From: Linyphia triangularis
Taxonomy: Eukaryota; Arthropoda; Arachnida; Araneae; Linyphiidae
Direction: 5' to 3'
Assembly (NCBI GenBank): GCA_963978545.1
Contig: OZ021723.1
Location: 100,162,002-100,226,001, forward strand
Length of the DNA stretch: 64,000 nt
Shown here: positions 48,301 through 62,867 of the stretch, one piece after another
Position numbering within the stretch: the stretch's first letter is position 1
How the letters are laid out: every line of letters starts with the position of its first letter
The notes under the pieces: model-generated
What the model saw: only the letters and a program-made list of their open reading frames with translations
Databases searched by the model: none
What the model was told of the DNA's origin: nothing
Position numbers and translations under genes: made by a program

Positions 48301-50636
48301 GCATTTCTTGACATTGAGCAGTAAAATATAGTTATAATGACGATTTGATTGTGGAAATTGATTAAGGTAATGATTTTTATGACACAAGGTGCAAAAAGAT
48401 TGTGAAAATTGCAAAATTTGAAATTTCCCATACAATTAACATGGGAAAATTAAAGATGAAAAACTTTTAAACTGAACAGATTTGGACCAAACTTTGACCA
48501 CTTTCGCATTTTTTTTATGTTAAAAAATTGGAAATGTAGATTCTCCTATATAAAAGCTTCAATTTCGCTAAAGGAAAAAAAATTAAGATTTTTACTTTTT
48601 GAAAAATAATTCATTAAATATCGTCCCCCATGTATTTTCAATACGTGAAATTTGCATTTCTTGACATTGAGCAGTAAAATATAGTTATAATGACGATTTG
48701 ATTGTGGAAATTGATTGGGGTAATGATTTTTATCACACAAGGTGCAAAAAGATTGTGAAAATTGAAAAATTTGAAATTTCCCATACAATTAACATGGGAA
48801 AATTAAAGATGAAAAACTTTTAAACTGAACAGATTTGGACCAAACTTTGACCACTTTCGCATTTTTTTTATGTTAAAAAATTGGAAATGTAGATTCTCCT
48901 ATATAAAAGCTTCAATTTCGCCAAAGGAAAAAAAATTAAGATTTTTACTTTTTGAAAAATAATTCATTGAATATCGTCCCCCATGTATTTTCAATACGTG
49001 AAATTTGCATTTCTTGACATTGAGCAGTAAAATATAGTTATAATGACGATTTGATTGTGGAAATTGATTGGGGTAATGATTTTTATGACACAAGGTGCAA
49101 AAAGATTGTGAAAATTGCAAAATTTGAAATTTCCCATACAATTAACATGGGAAAATTAAAGATGAAAAACTTTTAAACTGAACAGATTTGGACCAACCTT
49201 TGACCAATTTCGGATTTTTTTTATGTTATAAATTTGGAATTAGAGATTCTCCTATATAAAAGCTTTAATTTCGCCAAAGGAAAAAAAATTGAGATTTTTA
49301 CTTTTTGAAGAATAATTCATTGAATATAGAACCCCCATTTATTTTCAATAGGTAAAATTTGCATTTCTCGACGTAAAATATATTTATAATGACGATTTGA
49401 TTGAGGAAATTGATTGGGGTGATGATTTTTATGACACAAGGTGCAAAAAGATTGTGAAATTTGAAAAATTTGAAATTTCCCATACAATTAACATGGGAAA
49501 ATTAAAGATGAAAAACTTTTAAACTGAAAAGATTTGGACCAAACTTTGACCACTTTCGCATTTTTTTTATGTTAAAAAATAGGAAATGTAGATTCTCCTA
49601 TATAAAAGCTTCAATTTCGCCAAAGGAAAAAAAATTGAGATTATTACTTTTTGAAGAATAATTCATTGAATATAGAACCCCCATGTATTTTCAATAGGTG
49701 AAATTTGCATTTCTCGACGTAAAATGTAGTTATAATGACGATTTGATTGTGGAAATTGATTGGGGGTGATGATTTTTATGACACAAGGTGAAAAAGATCG
49801 TAAAATTTCGAAAATTGAAATTTCCTATACAATTAACATGGGGAAAATTGAAAATGAAAAATATTTAAACTGCACTGATTTGGACCAACCTTTGACCATC
49901 TTCACATTTTTTTTATGTTAAAAAATTGGAAATGTAGATTCTAATATATAAAAGCTTCAATTTCGCCAAAGGAAAAAAAATTGAGATTTTTACTTTTTGA
50001 AAAATAATTCATTGAATATCGTCCCCCATGTATTTTCAATACGTGAAATTTGCATTTTTTGACATTGAGCAGTAAAATGTAGTTATAATGACGATTCGAT
50101 TGTGGAAATTGATTGGGGTGATGATTTTTATGACACAAGGTGCAAAAAGATTGTGAAAATTGAAAAATTTGAAATTTCCCATACAATTAACATGGGAAAA
50201 TTAAAGATGAAAATCTTTTAAACTGATCAGATTTGGACCAAACTTTGACCACCTTCGCATTTTTTTTATGTTAAAAAATTGGAAACGTAGATTCTAATAT
50301 ATAAAAGCTTCAATTTCGCCAAAGGAAAAAAAATTGAGATTTTTACTCTTTGAAGAATAATTCATTGAATATAGAACCCCCATGTATATTCAATATGTGA
50401 AATTTGCATTTCTCGACGTAAAATATAGTTATAATGACGATTTGATTGTGGACATTGATTGGGGTGATGATTTTTATGACACAAGGTGTAAAAAGATTGT
50501 GAAAATTGAAAAATTTGAAATTTCCCATACAATTAACATGGGAAAATTAAAGATGAAAAACTTTTAAACTGAACAGATTTGGACCAAACTTTGACAACCT
50601 TCGCATTTTTTTTATGTTAAAAAATTGGAAATGTAG
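45393..50636. repeat. 15-mer block, copy 2 (offset 7322 bp)
   Basis: Starts: 45393 B/F, 45745 B, 46098 C, 46444 D, 46797 C', 47143 A (345 bp), 47488 B/F, 47840 A/G, 48187 E, 48540 E', 48893 E, 49246 A, 49592 F, 49938 B, 50291 C. Every monomer start is exactly 7322 bp downstream of its partner in copy 1. The few differences I saw are single bases, for example TTTCGCTAAAGG and TTATCACACAAGG in the E' monomer and GGAAACGTAG at the end of the B monomer. Confidence 0.94.
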
Positions 50637-53600
50637 ATTCTCCTATATAAAAGCTTCAATTTCGCCAAAGGAAAAAAAATTAAGATTTTTACTTTTTGAA
50701 AAATAATTCATTGAATATCGTCCCCCATGTATTTTCAATACGTGAAATTTGCATTTCTTGACATTGAGCAGTAAAATATAGTTATAATGACGATTTGATT
50801 GTGGAAATTGATTGGGGTAATGATTTTTATGACACAAGGTGCAAAAAGATTGTGAAAATTGCAAAATTTGAAATTTCCCATACAATTAACATGGGAAAAT
50901 TAAAGATGAAAAACTTTTAAACTGAACAGATTTGGACCAACCTTTGACCAATTTCGGATTTTTTTTATGTTATAAATTTGGAATTAGAGATTCTCCTATA
51001 TAAAAGCTTTAATTTCGCCAAAGGAAAAAAAATTGAGATTTTTACTTTTTGAAGAATAATTCATTGAATATAGAACCCCCATGTATTTTCAATAGGTAAA
51101 ATTTGCATTTCTCGACGTAAAATATATTTATAATGACGATTTGATTGTGGAAATTGATTGGGGTGATGATTTTTATGACACAAGGTGCAAAAAGATTGTG
51201 AAATTTGAAAAATTTGAAATTTCCCATACAATTAACATGGGAAAATTAAAGATGAAAAACTTTTAAACTGAACAGATTTGGACCAAACTTTGACCACTTT
51301 CGCATTTTTTTTATGTTAAAAAATAGGAAATGTAGATTCTCCTATATAAAAGCTTCAATTTCGCCAAAGGAAAAAAAATTGAGATTATTACTTTTTGAAG
51401 AATAATTCATTGAATATAGAACCCCCATGTATTTTCAATAGGTGAAATTTACATTTCTCGACGTAAAATGTAGTTATAATGACGATTTGATTGTGGAAAT
51501 TGATTGGGGTGATGATTTTTATGACACAAGGTGAAAAAGATCGTAAAATTTCGAAAATTGAAATTTCCTATACATTTAACATGGGGAAAATTGAAAATGA
51601 AAAATATTTAAACTGCACTGATTTGGACCAACCTTTGACCATCTTCACATTTTTTTTATGTTAAAAAATTGGAAATGTAGATTCTAATATATAAAAGCTT
51701 CAATTTCGCCAAAGGAAAAAAAATTGAGATTTTTACTTTTTGAAAAATAATTCATTGAATATCGTCCCCCATGTATTTTCAATACGTGAAATTTGCATTT
51801 TTTGACATTGAGCAGTAAAATGTAGTTATAATGACGATTCGATTGTGGAAATTGATTGGGGTGATGATTTTTATGACACAAGGTGCAAAAAGATTGTGAA
51901 AATTGAAAAATTTGAAATTTCCCATACAATTAACATGGGAAAATTAAAGATGAAAAACTTTTAAACTGAACAGATTTGGACCAAACTTTGACCACTTTCG
52001 CATTTTTTTTATGTTAAAAAATTGGAAATGTAGATTCTCCTATATAAAAGCTTCAATTTCGCCAAAGGAAAAAAAATTAAGATTTTTACTTTTTGAAAAA
52101 TAATTCATTGAATATCGTCCCCCATGTATTTTCAATACGTGAAATTTGCATTTCTTGACATTGAGCAGTAAAATATAGTTATAATGACGATTTGATTGTG
52201 GAAATTGATTGGGGTAATGATTTTTATGACACAAGGTGCAAAAAGATTGTGAAAATTGCAAAATTTGAAATTTCCCATACAATTAACATGGGAAAATTAA
52301 AGATGAAAAACTTTTAAACTGAACAGATTTGGACCAACCTTTGACCAATTTCGGATTTTTTTTATGTTATAAATTTGGAATTAGAGATTCTCCTATATAA
52401 AAGCTTTAATTTCGCCAAAGGAAAAAAAATTGAGATTTTTACTTTTTGAAGAATAATTCATTGAATATAGAACCCCCATGTATTTTCAATAGGTAAAATT
52501 TGCATTTCTCGACGTAAAATATATTTATAATGACGATTTGATTGTGGAAATTGATTGGGGTGATGATTTTTATGACACAAGGTGCAAAAAGATTGTGAAA
52601 TTTGAAAAATTTGAAATTTCCCATACAATTAACATGGGAAAATTAAAGATGAAAAACTTTTAAACTGAAAAGATTTGGACCAAACTTTGACCACTTTCGC
52701 ATTTTTTTTATGTTAAAAAATAGGAAATGTAGATTCTCCTATATAAAAGCTTCAATTTCGCCAAAGGAAAAAAAATTGAGATTATTACTTTTTGAAGAAT
52801 AATTCATTGAATATAGAACCCCCATGTATTTTCAATAGGTGAAATTTGCATTTCTCGATGTAAAATGTAGTTATAATGACGATTTGATTGTGGAAATTGA
52901 TTGGGGTGATGATTTTTATGACACAAGGTGAAAAAGATCGTAAAATTTCGAAAATTGAAATTTCCTATACAATTAACATGGGGAAAATTGAAAATGAATA
53001 ATATTTAAACTGCACTGATTTGGACCAACCTTTGACCATCTTCACATTTTTTTTATGTTAAAAAATTGGAAATGTAGATTCTAATATATAAAAGCTTCAA
53101 TTTCGCCAAAGGAAAAAAAATTGAGATTTTTACTTTTTGAAAAATAATTCATTGAATATCGTCCCCCATGTATTTTCAATACGTGAAATTTGCATTTTTT
53201 GACATTGAGCAGTAAAATGTAGTTATAATGACGATTCGATTGTGGAAATTGATTGGGGTGATGATTTTTATGACACAAGGTGCAAAAAGATTGTGAAAAT
53301 TGAAAAATTTGAAATTTCCCATACAATTAACATGGGAAAATTAAAGATGAAAAACTTTTAAACTGAACAGATTTGGACCAAACTTTGACCACTTTCGCAT
53401 TTTTTTTATGTTAAAAAATTGGAAATGTAGATTCTCCTATATAAAAGCTTCAATTTCGCCAAAGGAAAAAAAATTAAGATTTTTACTTTTTGAAAAATAA
53501 TTCATTGAATATCGTCCCCCATGTATTTTCAATACGTGAAATTTGCATTTCTTGACATTGAGCAGTAAAATATAGTTATAATGACGATTTGATTGTGGAA

Positions 53601-54835
53601 ATTGATTGGGGTAATGATTTTTATGACACAAGGTGCAAAAAGATTGTGAAAATTGCAAAATTTGAAATTTCCCATACAATTAACATGGGAAAATTAAAGA
53701 TGAAAAACTTTTAAACTGAACAGATTTGGACCAACCTTTGACCAATTTCGGATTTTTTTTATGTTATAAATTTGGAATTAGAGATTCTCCTATATAAAAG
53801 CTTTAATTTCGCCAAAGGAAAAAAAATTGAGATTTTTACTTTTTGAAGAATAATTCATTGAATATAGAACCCCCATGTATTTTCAATAGGTAAAATTTGC
53901 ATTTCTCGACGTAAAATATATTTATAATGACGATTTGATTGTGGAAATTGATTGGGGTGATGATTTTTATGACACAAGGTGCAAAAAGATTGTGAAATTT
54001 GAAAAATTTGAAATTTCCCATACAATTAACATGGGAAAATTAAAGATGAAAAACTTTTAAACTGAAAAGATTTGGACCAAACTTTGACCACTTTCGCATT
54101 TTTTTTATGTTAAAAAATAGGAAATGTAGATTCTCCTATATAAAAGCTTCAATTTCGCCAAAGGAAAAAAAATTGAGATTATTACTTTTTGAAGAATAAT
54201 TCATTGAATATAGAACCCCCATGTATTTTCAATAGGTGAAATTTGCATTTCTCGACGTAAAATGTAGTTATAATGACGATTTGATTGTGGAAATTGATTG
54301 GGGTGATGATTTTTATGACACAAGGTGAAAAAGATCGTAAAATTTCGAAAATTGAAATTTCCTATACAATTAACATGGGGAAAATTGAAAATGAAAAATA
54401 TTTAAACTGCACTGATTTGGACCAACCTTTGACCATCTTCACATTTTTTTTATGTTAAAAAATTGGAAATGTAGATTCTAATATATAAAAGCTTCAATTT
54501 CGCCAAAGGAAAAAAAATTGAGATTTTTAATTTTTGAAAAATAATTCATTGAATATCGTCCCCCATGTATTTTCAATACGTGAAATTTGCATTTTTTGAC
54601 ATTGAGCAGTAAAATGTAGTTATAATGACGATTCGATTGTTCGATTGTGGAAATTGATTGGGGTGATGATTTTTATGACACAAGGTGCAAAAAGATTGTG
54701 AAAATTGAAAAATTTGAAATTTCCCATACAATTAACATGGGAAAATTAAAGATGAAAATCTTTTAAACTGATCAGATTTGGACCAAACTTTGACCACCTT
54801 CGCATTTTTTTTATGTTAAAAAATTGGAAATGTAG
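50637..54835. repeat. Tetramer HOR E A F B, three tandem copies
   Basis: Copies start at 50637, 52034 and 53431, each E A F B. The first two are 1397 bp and the third 1405 bp, because its B (54475) carries the 8-bp TTCGATTG duplication (54632-54647). The F monomers are the G4 sub-variant. The B monomers of the first two copies have the B-before-E tail, and the third has the B-before-C tail. Confidence 0.92.
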
Positions 54836-57800
54836 ATTCTAATATATAAAAGCTTCAATTTCGCCAAAGGAAAAAAAATTGAGATTTTTACTCTTTGAAG
54901 AATAATTCATTGAATATAGAACCCCCATGTATATTCAATATGTGAAATTTGCATTTCTCGACGTAAAATATAGTTATAATGACGATTTGATTGTGGACAT
55001 TGATTGGGGTGATGATTTTTATGACACAAGGTGTAAAAAGATTGTGAAAATTGAAAAATTTGAAATTTCCCATACAATTAACATGGGAAAATTAAAGATG
55101 AAAAACTTTTAAACTGAAAAGATTTGGACCAAACTTTGACCACTTTCGCATTTTTTTTATGTTAAAAAATAGGAAATGTAGATTCTCCTATATAAAAGCT
55201 TCAATTTCGCCAAAGGAAAAAAAATTGAGATTTTTACTTTTTGAAAAATAATTCATTGAATATCGTCCCCCATGTATTTTCAATACGTGAAATTTGCATT
55301 TTTTGACATTGAGCAGTAAAATGTAGTTATAATGACGATTCGATTGTGGAAATTGATTGGGGTGATGATTTTTATGACACAAGGTGCAAAAAGATTGTGA
55401 AAATTGAAAAATTTGAAATTTCCCATACAATTAACATGGAAAAATTAAAGATGAAAAACTTTTAAACTGAACAGATTTGGACCAACCTTTGACCAATTTC
55501 GGATTTTTTTTATGTTATAAATTTGGAATTAGAGATTCTCCTATATAAAAGCTTTAATTTCGCCAAAGGAAAAAAAATTGAGATTTTTACTTTTTGAAGA
55601 ATAATTCATTGAATATAGAACCCCCATGTATTTTCAATAGGTAAAATTTGCATTTCTCGACGTAAAATATATTTATAATGACGATTTGATTGTGGAAATT
55701 GATTGGGGTGATGATTTTTATGACACAAGGTGCAAAAAGATTGTGAAATTTGAAAAATTTGAAATTTCCCATACAATTAACATGGGAAAATTAAAGATGA
55801 AAAACTTTTAAACTGAAAAGATTTGGACCAAACTTTGACCACTTTCGCATTTTTTTTATGTTAAAAAATAGGAAATGTAGATTCTCCTATATAAAAGCTT
55901 CAATTTCGCCAAAGGAAAAAAAATTGAGATTATTACTTTTTTAAGAATAATTCATTGAATATAGAACCCCCATGTATTTTCAATAGGTGAAATTTGCATT
56001 TCTCGACGTAAAATGTAGTTATAATGACGATTTGATTGTGGAAATTGATTGGGGTGATGATTTTTATGACACAAGGTGAAAAAGATCGTAAAATTTCGAA
56101 AATTGAAATTTCCTATACAATTAACATGGGGAAAATTGAAAATGAATAATATTTAAACTGCACTGATTTGGACCAACCTTTGACCATCTTCACATTTTTT
56201 TTATGTTAAAAAATTGGAAATGTAGATTCTAATATATAAAAGCTTCAATTTCGCCAAAGGAAAAAAAATTGAGATTTTTACTTTTTGAAAAATAATTCAT
56301 TGAATATCGTCCCCCATGTATTTTCAATACGTGAAATTTGCATTTTTTGACATTGAGCAGTAAAATGTAGTTATAATGACGATTCGATTGTGGAAATTGA
56401 TTGGGGTGATGATTTTTATGACACAAGGTGCAAAAAGATTGTGAAAATTGAAAAATTTGAAATTTCCCATACAATTAACATGGGAAAATTAAAGATGAAA
56501 AACTTTTAAACTGAACAGATTTGGACCAAACTTTGACCACTTTCGCATTTTTTTTATGTTAAAAAATTGGAAATGTAGATTCTCCTATATAAAAGCTTCA
56601 ATTTCGCCAAAGGAAAAAAAATTAAGATTTTTACTTTTTGAAAAATAATTCATTGAATATCGTCCCCCATGTATTTTCAATACGTGAAATTTGCATTTCT
56701 TGACATTGAGCAGTAAAATATAGTTATAATGACGATTTGATTGTGGAAATTGATTGGGGTAATGATTTTTATGACACAAGGTGCAAAAAGATTGTGAAAA
56801 TTGCAAAATTTGAAATTTCCCATACAATTAACATGGGAAAATTAAAGATGAAAAACTTTTAAACTGAACAGATTTGGACCAACCTTTGACCAATTTCGGA
56901 TTTTTTTTATGTTATAAATTTGGAATTAGAGATTCTCCTATATAAAAGCTTTAATTTCGCCAAAGGAAAAAAAATTGAGATTTTTACTCTTTGAAGAATA
57001 ATTCATTGAATATAGAACCCCCATGTATTTTCAATAGGTAAAATTTGCATTTCTCGACGTAAAATATATTTATAATGACGATTTGATTGTGGAAATTGAT
57101 TGGGGTGATGATTTTTATGACACAAGGTGCAAAAAGATTGTGAAATTTGAAAAATTTGAAATTTCCCATACAATTAACATGGGAAAATTAAAGATGAAAA
57201 ACTTTTAAACTGAAAAGATTTGGACCAAACTTTGACCACTTTCGCATTTTTTTTATGTTAAAAAATAGGAAATGTAGATTCTCCTATATAAAAGCTTCAA
57301 TTTCGCCAAAGGAAAAAAAATTGAGATTATTACTTTTTGAAGAATAATTCATTGAATATAGAACCCCCATGTATTTTCAATAGGTGAAATTTGCATTTCT
57401 CGACGTAAAATGTAGTTATAATGACGATTTGATTGTGGAAATTGATTGGGGTGATGATTTTTATGACACAAGGTGAAAAAGATTGTGAAAATTGAAAAAT
57501 TTGAAATTTCCTATACAATTAACATGGGGAAAATTGAAAATGAAAAATATTTAAACTGCACTGATTTGGACCAACCTTTGACCATCTTCACATTTTTTTT
57601 ATGTTAAAAAATTGGAAATGTAGATTCTAATATATAAAAGCTTCAATTTCGCCAAAGGAAAAAAAATTGAGATTTTTACTTTTTGAAAAATAATTCATTG
57701 AATATCGTCCCCCATGTATTTTCAATACGTGAAATTTGCATTTTTTGACATTGAGCAGTAAAATGTAGTTATAATGACGATTCGATTGTGGAAATTGATT

Positions 57801-59020
57801 GGGGTGATGATTTTTATGACACAAGGTGCAAAAAGATTGTGAAAATTGAAAAATTTGAAATTTCCCATACAATTAACATGGGAAAATTAAAGATGAAAAT
57901 CTTTTAAACTGATCAGATTTGGACCAAACTTTGACCACCTTCGCATTTTTTTTATGTTAAAAAATTGGAAATGTAGATTCTAATATATAAAAGCTTCAAT
58001 TTCGCCAAAGGAAAAAAAATTGAGATTTTTACTCTTTGAAGAATAATTCATTGAATATAGAACCCCCATGTATATTCAATATGTGAAATTTGCATTTCTC
58101 GACGTAAAATATAGTTATAATGACGATTTGATTGTGGACATTGATTGGGGTGATGATTTTTATGACACAAGGTGTAAAAAGATTGTGAAAATTGAAAAAT
58201 TTGAAATTTCCCATACAATTAACATGGGAAAATTAAAGATGAAAAACTTTTAAACTGAAAAGATTTGGACCAAACTTTGACCACTTTCGCATTTTTTTTA
58301 TGTTAAAAAATAGGAAATGTAGATTCTCCTATATAAAAGCTTCAATTTCGCCAAAGGAAAAAAAATTGAGATTTTTACTTTTTGAAAAATAATTCATTGA
58401 ATATCGTCCCCCATGTATTTTCAATACGTGAAATTTGCATTTTTTGACATTGAGCAGTAAAATGTAGTTATAATGACGATTCGATTGTGGAAATTGATTG
58501 GGGTTATGATTTTTATGACACAAGGTGCAAAAAGATTGTGAAAATTGAAAAATTTGAAATTTCCCATACAATTAACATGGAAAAATTAAAGATGAAAATC
58601 TTTTAAACTGATCAGATTTGGACCAAACTTTGACCACCTTCGCATTTTTTTTATGTTAAAAAATTGGAAATGTAGATTCTAATATATAAAAGCTTCAATT
58701 TCGCCAAAGGAAAAAAATTGAGATTTTTACTCTTTGAAGAATAATTCATTGAATATAGAACCCCCATGTATATTCAATATGTGAAATTTGCATTTCTCGA
58801 CGTAAAATATAGTTATAATGACGATTTGATTGTGGACATTGATTGGGGTGATGATTTTTATGACACAAGGTGTAAAAAGATTGTGAAAATTGAAAAATTT
58901 GAAATTTCCCATACAATTAACATGGGAAAATTAAAGATGAAAAACTTTTAAACTGAACAGATTTGGACCAAACTTTGACCACCTTCGCATTTTTTTTATG
59001 TTAAAAAATTGGAAATGTAG
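53431..59020. repeat. Second copy of the 15700-20944 series, with one extra A
   Basis: Starts: 53431 E, 53784 A, 54130 F, 54475 B (361 bp), 54836 C, 55182 B with E-type tail, 55535 A, 55881 F, 56226 B, 56579 E, 56932 A, 57278 F variant, 57624 B, 57977 C, 58323 B, 58676 C (345 bp). The offset to the first copy is 37731 bp up to 55182 and 38077 bp after it; the 346-bp difference is the A at 55535. From 58676 it is 38076 bp, because one A is missing from the poly-A tract. Confidence 0.93.
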
Positions 59021-62000
59021 ATTCTCCTATATAAAAGCTTCAATTTCGCCAAAGGAAAAAAAATTAAGATTTTTACTTTTTGAAAAATAATTCATTGAAT
59101 ATCGTCCCCCATGTATTTTCAATACGTGAAATTTGCATTTCTTGACATTGAGCAGTAAAATATAGTTATAATGACGATTTGATTGTGGAAATTGATTGGG
59201 GTAATGATTTTTATGACACAAGGTGCAAAAAGATTGTGAAAATTGCAAAATTTGAAATTTCCCATACAATTAACATGGGAAAATTAAAGATGAAAAACTT
59301 TTAAACTGAACAGATTTGGACCAACCTTTGACCAATTTCGGATTTTTTTTATGTTATAAATTTGGAATTAGAGATTCTCCTATATAAAAGCTTTAATTTC
59401 GCCAAAGGAAAAAAAATTGAGATTTTTACTTTTTGAAGAATAATTCATTGAATATAGAACCCCCATGTATTTTCAATAGGTAAAATTTGCATTTCTCGAC
59501 GTAAAATATATTTATAATGACGATTTGATTGTGGAAATTGATTGGGGTGATGATTTTTATGACACAAGGTGCAAAAAGATTGTGAAATTTGAAAAATTTG
59601 AAATTTCCCATACAATTAACATTGGAAAATTAAAGATGAAAAACTTTTAAACTGAAAAGATTTGGACCAAACTTTGACCACTTTCGCATTTTTTTTATGT
59701 TAAAAAATAGGAAATGTAGATTCTCCTATATAAAAGCTTCAATTTCGCCAAAGGAAAAAAAATTGAGATTTTTACTTTTTGAAAAATAATTCATTGAATA
59801 TCGTCCCCCATGTATTTTCAATACGTGAAATTTGCATTTTTTGACATTGAGCAGTAAAATGTAGTTATAATGACGATTCGATTGTGGAAATTGATTGGGG
59901 TGATGATTTTTATGACACAAGGTGCAAAAAGATTGTGAAAATTGAAAAATTTGAAATTTCCCATACAATTAACATGGGAAAATTAAAGATGAAAATCTTT
60001 TAAACTGATCAGATTTGGACCAAACTTTGACCACCTTCGCATTTTTTTTATGTTAAAAAATTGGAAATGTAGATTCTAATATATAAAAGCTTCAATTTCG
60101 CCAAAGGAAAAAAAATTGAGATTTTTACTCTTTGAAGAATAATTCATTGAATATAGAACCCCCATGTATATTCAATATGTGAAATTTGCATTTCTCGACG
60201 TAAAATATAGTTATAATGACGATTTGATTGTGGACATTGATTGGGGTGATGATTTTTATGACACAAGGTGTAAAAAGATTGTGAAAATTGAAAAATTTGA
60301 AATTTCCCATACAATTAACATGGGAAAATTAAAGATGAAAAACTTTTAAACTGAACAGATTTGGACCAAACTTTGACCACCTTCGCATTTTTTTTATGTT
60401 AAAAAATTGGAAATGTAGATTCTCCTATATAAAAGCTTCAATTTCGCCAAAGGAAAAAAAATTAAGATTTTTACTTTTTGAAAAATAATTCATTGAATAT
60501 CGTCCCCCATGTATTTTCAATACGTGAAATTTGCATTTCTTGACATTGAGCAGTAAAATATAGTTATAATGACGATTTGATTGTGGAAATTGATTGGGGT
60601 AATGATTTTTATGACACAAGGTGCAAAAAGATTGTAAAAATTGCAAAATTTGAAATTTCCCATACAATTAACATGGGAAAATTAAAGATGAAAAACTTTT
60701 AAACTGAACAGATTTGGACCAACCTTTGACCAATTTCGGATTTTTTTTATGTTATAAATTTGGAATTAGAGATTCTCCTATATAAAAGCTTTAATTTCGC
60801 CAAAGGAAAAAAAATTGAGATTTTTGCTTTTTGAAGAATAATTCATTGAATATAGAACCCCCATGTATTTTCAATAGGTAAAATTTGCATTTCTCGACGT
60901 AAAATATATTTATAATGACGATTTGATTGTGGAAATTGATTGGGGTGATGATTTTTATGACACAAGGTGCAAAAAGATTGTGAAATTTGAAAAATTTGAA
61001 ATTTCCCATACAATTAACATGGGAAAATTAAAGATGGAAAACTTTTAAACTGAAAAGATTTGGACCAAACTTTGACCACTTTCGCATTTTTTTTATGTTA
61101 AAAAATAGGAAATGTAGATTCTCCTATATAAAAGCTTCAATTTCGCCAAAGGAAAAAAAATTGAGATTTTTACTTTTTGAAAAATAATTCATTGAATATC
61201 GTCCCCCATGTATTTTCAATACGTGAAATTTGCATTTTTTGACATTGAGCAGTAAAATGTAGTTATAATGACGATTCGATTGTGGAAATTGATTGGGGTG
61301 ATGATTTTTATGACACAAGGTGAAAAAGATCGTAAAATTTCGAAAATTGAAATTTCCTATACAATTAACATGGGGAAAATTGAAAATGAAAAATATTTAA
61401 ACTGCACTGATTTGGACCAACCTTTGACCATCTTCACATTTTTTTTATGTTAAAAAATTGGAAATGTAGATTCTAATATATAAAAGCTTCAATTTCGCCA
61501 AAGGAAAAAAAATTGAGATTTTTACTTTTTGAAAAATAATTCATTGAATATCGTCCCCCATGTATTTTCAATACGTGAAATTTGCATTTTTTGACATTGA
61601 GCAGTAAAATGTAGTTATAATGACGATTCGATTGTGGAAATTGATTGGGGTGATGATTTTTATGACACAAGGTGCAAAAAGATTGTGAAAATTGAAAAAT
61701 TTGAAATTTCCCATACAATTAACATGGGAAAATTAAAGATGAAAAACTTTTAAACTGAACAGATTTGGACCAAACTTTGACCACTTTCGCATTTTTTTTA
61801 TGTTAAAAAATTGGAAATGTAGATTCTCCTATATAAAAGCTTCAATTTCGCCAAAGGAAAAAAAATTAAGATTTATACTTTTTGAAAAATAATTCATTGA
61901 ATATCGTCCCCCATGTATTTTCAATACGTGAAATTTGCATTTCTTGACATTGAGCAGTAAAATATAGTTATAATGACGATTTGATTGTGGAAATTGATTG

Positions 62001-62867
62001 GGGTAATGATTTTTATGACACAAGGTGCAAAAAGATTGTGAAAATTGCAAAATTTGAAATTTCCCATACAATTAACATGGGAAAATTAAAGATGAAAAAC
62101 TTTTAAACTGAACAGATTTGGACCAACCTTTGACCAATTTCGGATTTTTTTTATGTTATAAATTTGGAATTAGAGATTCTCCTATATAAAAGCTTTAATT
62201 TCGCCAAAGGAAAAAAAAATGAGATTTTTACTTTTTGAAGAATAATTCATTGAATATAGAACCCCCATGTATTTTCAATAGGTAAAATTTGCATTTCTCG
62301 ACGTAAAATATATTTATAATGACGATTTGATTGTGGAAATTGATTGGGGTGATGATTTTTATGACACAAGGTGCAAAAAGATTGTGAAATTTGAAAAATT
62401 TGAAATTTCCCATACAATTAACATGGGAAAATTAAAGATGAAAAACTTTTAAACTGAAAAGATTTGGACCAAACTTTGACCACTTTCGCATTTTTTTTAT
62501 GTTAAAAAATAGGAAATGTAGATTCTCCTATATAAAAGCTTCAATTTCGCCAAAGGAAAAAAAATTGAGATTATTACTTTTTGAAGAATAATTCATTGAA
62601 TATAGAACCCCCATGTATTTTCAATAGGTGAAATTTGCATTTCTCGACGTAAAATGTAGTTATAATGACGATTTGATTGTGGAAATTGATTGGGGGTGAT
62701 GATTTTTATGACACAAGGTGAAAAAGATCGTAAAATTTCGAAAATTGAAATTTCCTATACAATTAACATGGGGAAAATTGAAAATGAAAAATATTTAAAC
62801 TGCACTGATTTGGACCAACCTTTGACCATCTTCACATTTTTTTTATGTTAAAAAATTGGAAATGTAG
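59021..62867. repeat. 11-mer block E A B C E A B/F B E A F, copy 3
   Basis: Starts: 59021 E, 59374 A, 59720 B, 60073 C, 60419 E, 60772 A, 61118 B/F, 61470 B, 61823 E, 62176 A, 62522 F. It matches 20945-24790 at an offset of 38076-38077 bp and 28632-32478 at an offset of 30389 bp. Rare single differences include GATGGAAAACTTTTAAAC in the A at 60772. Confidence 0.92.
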
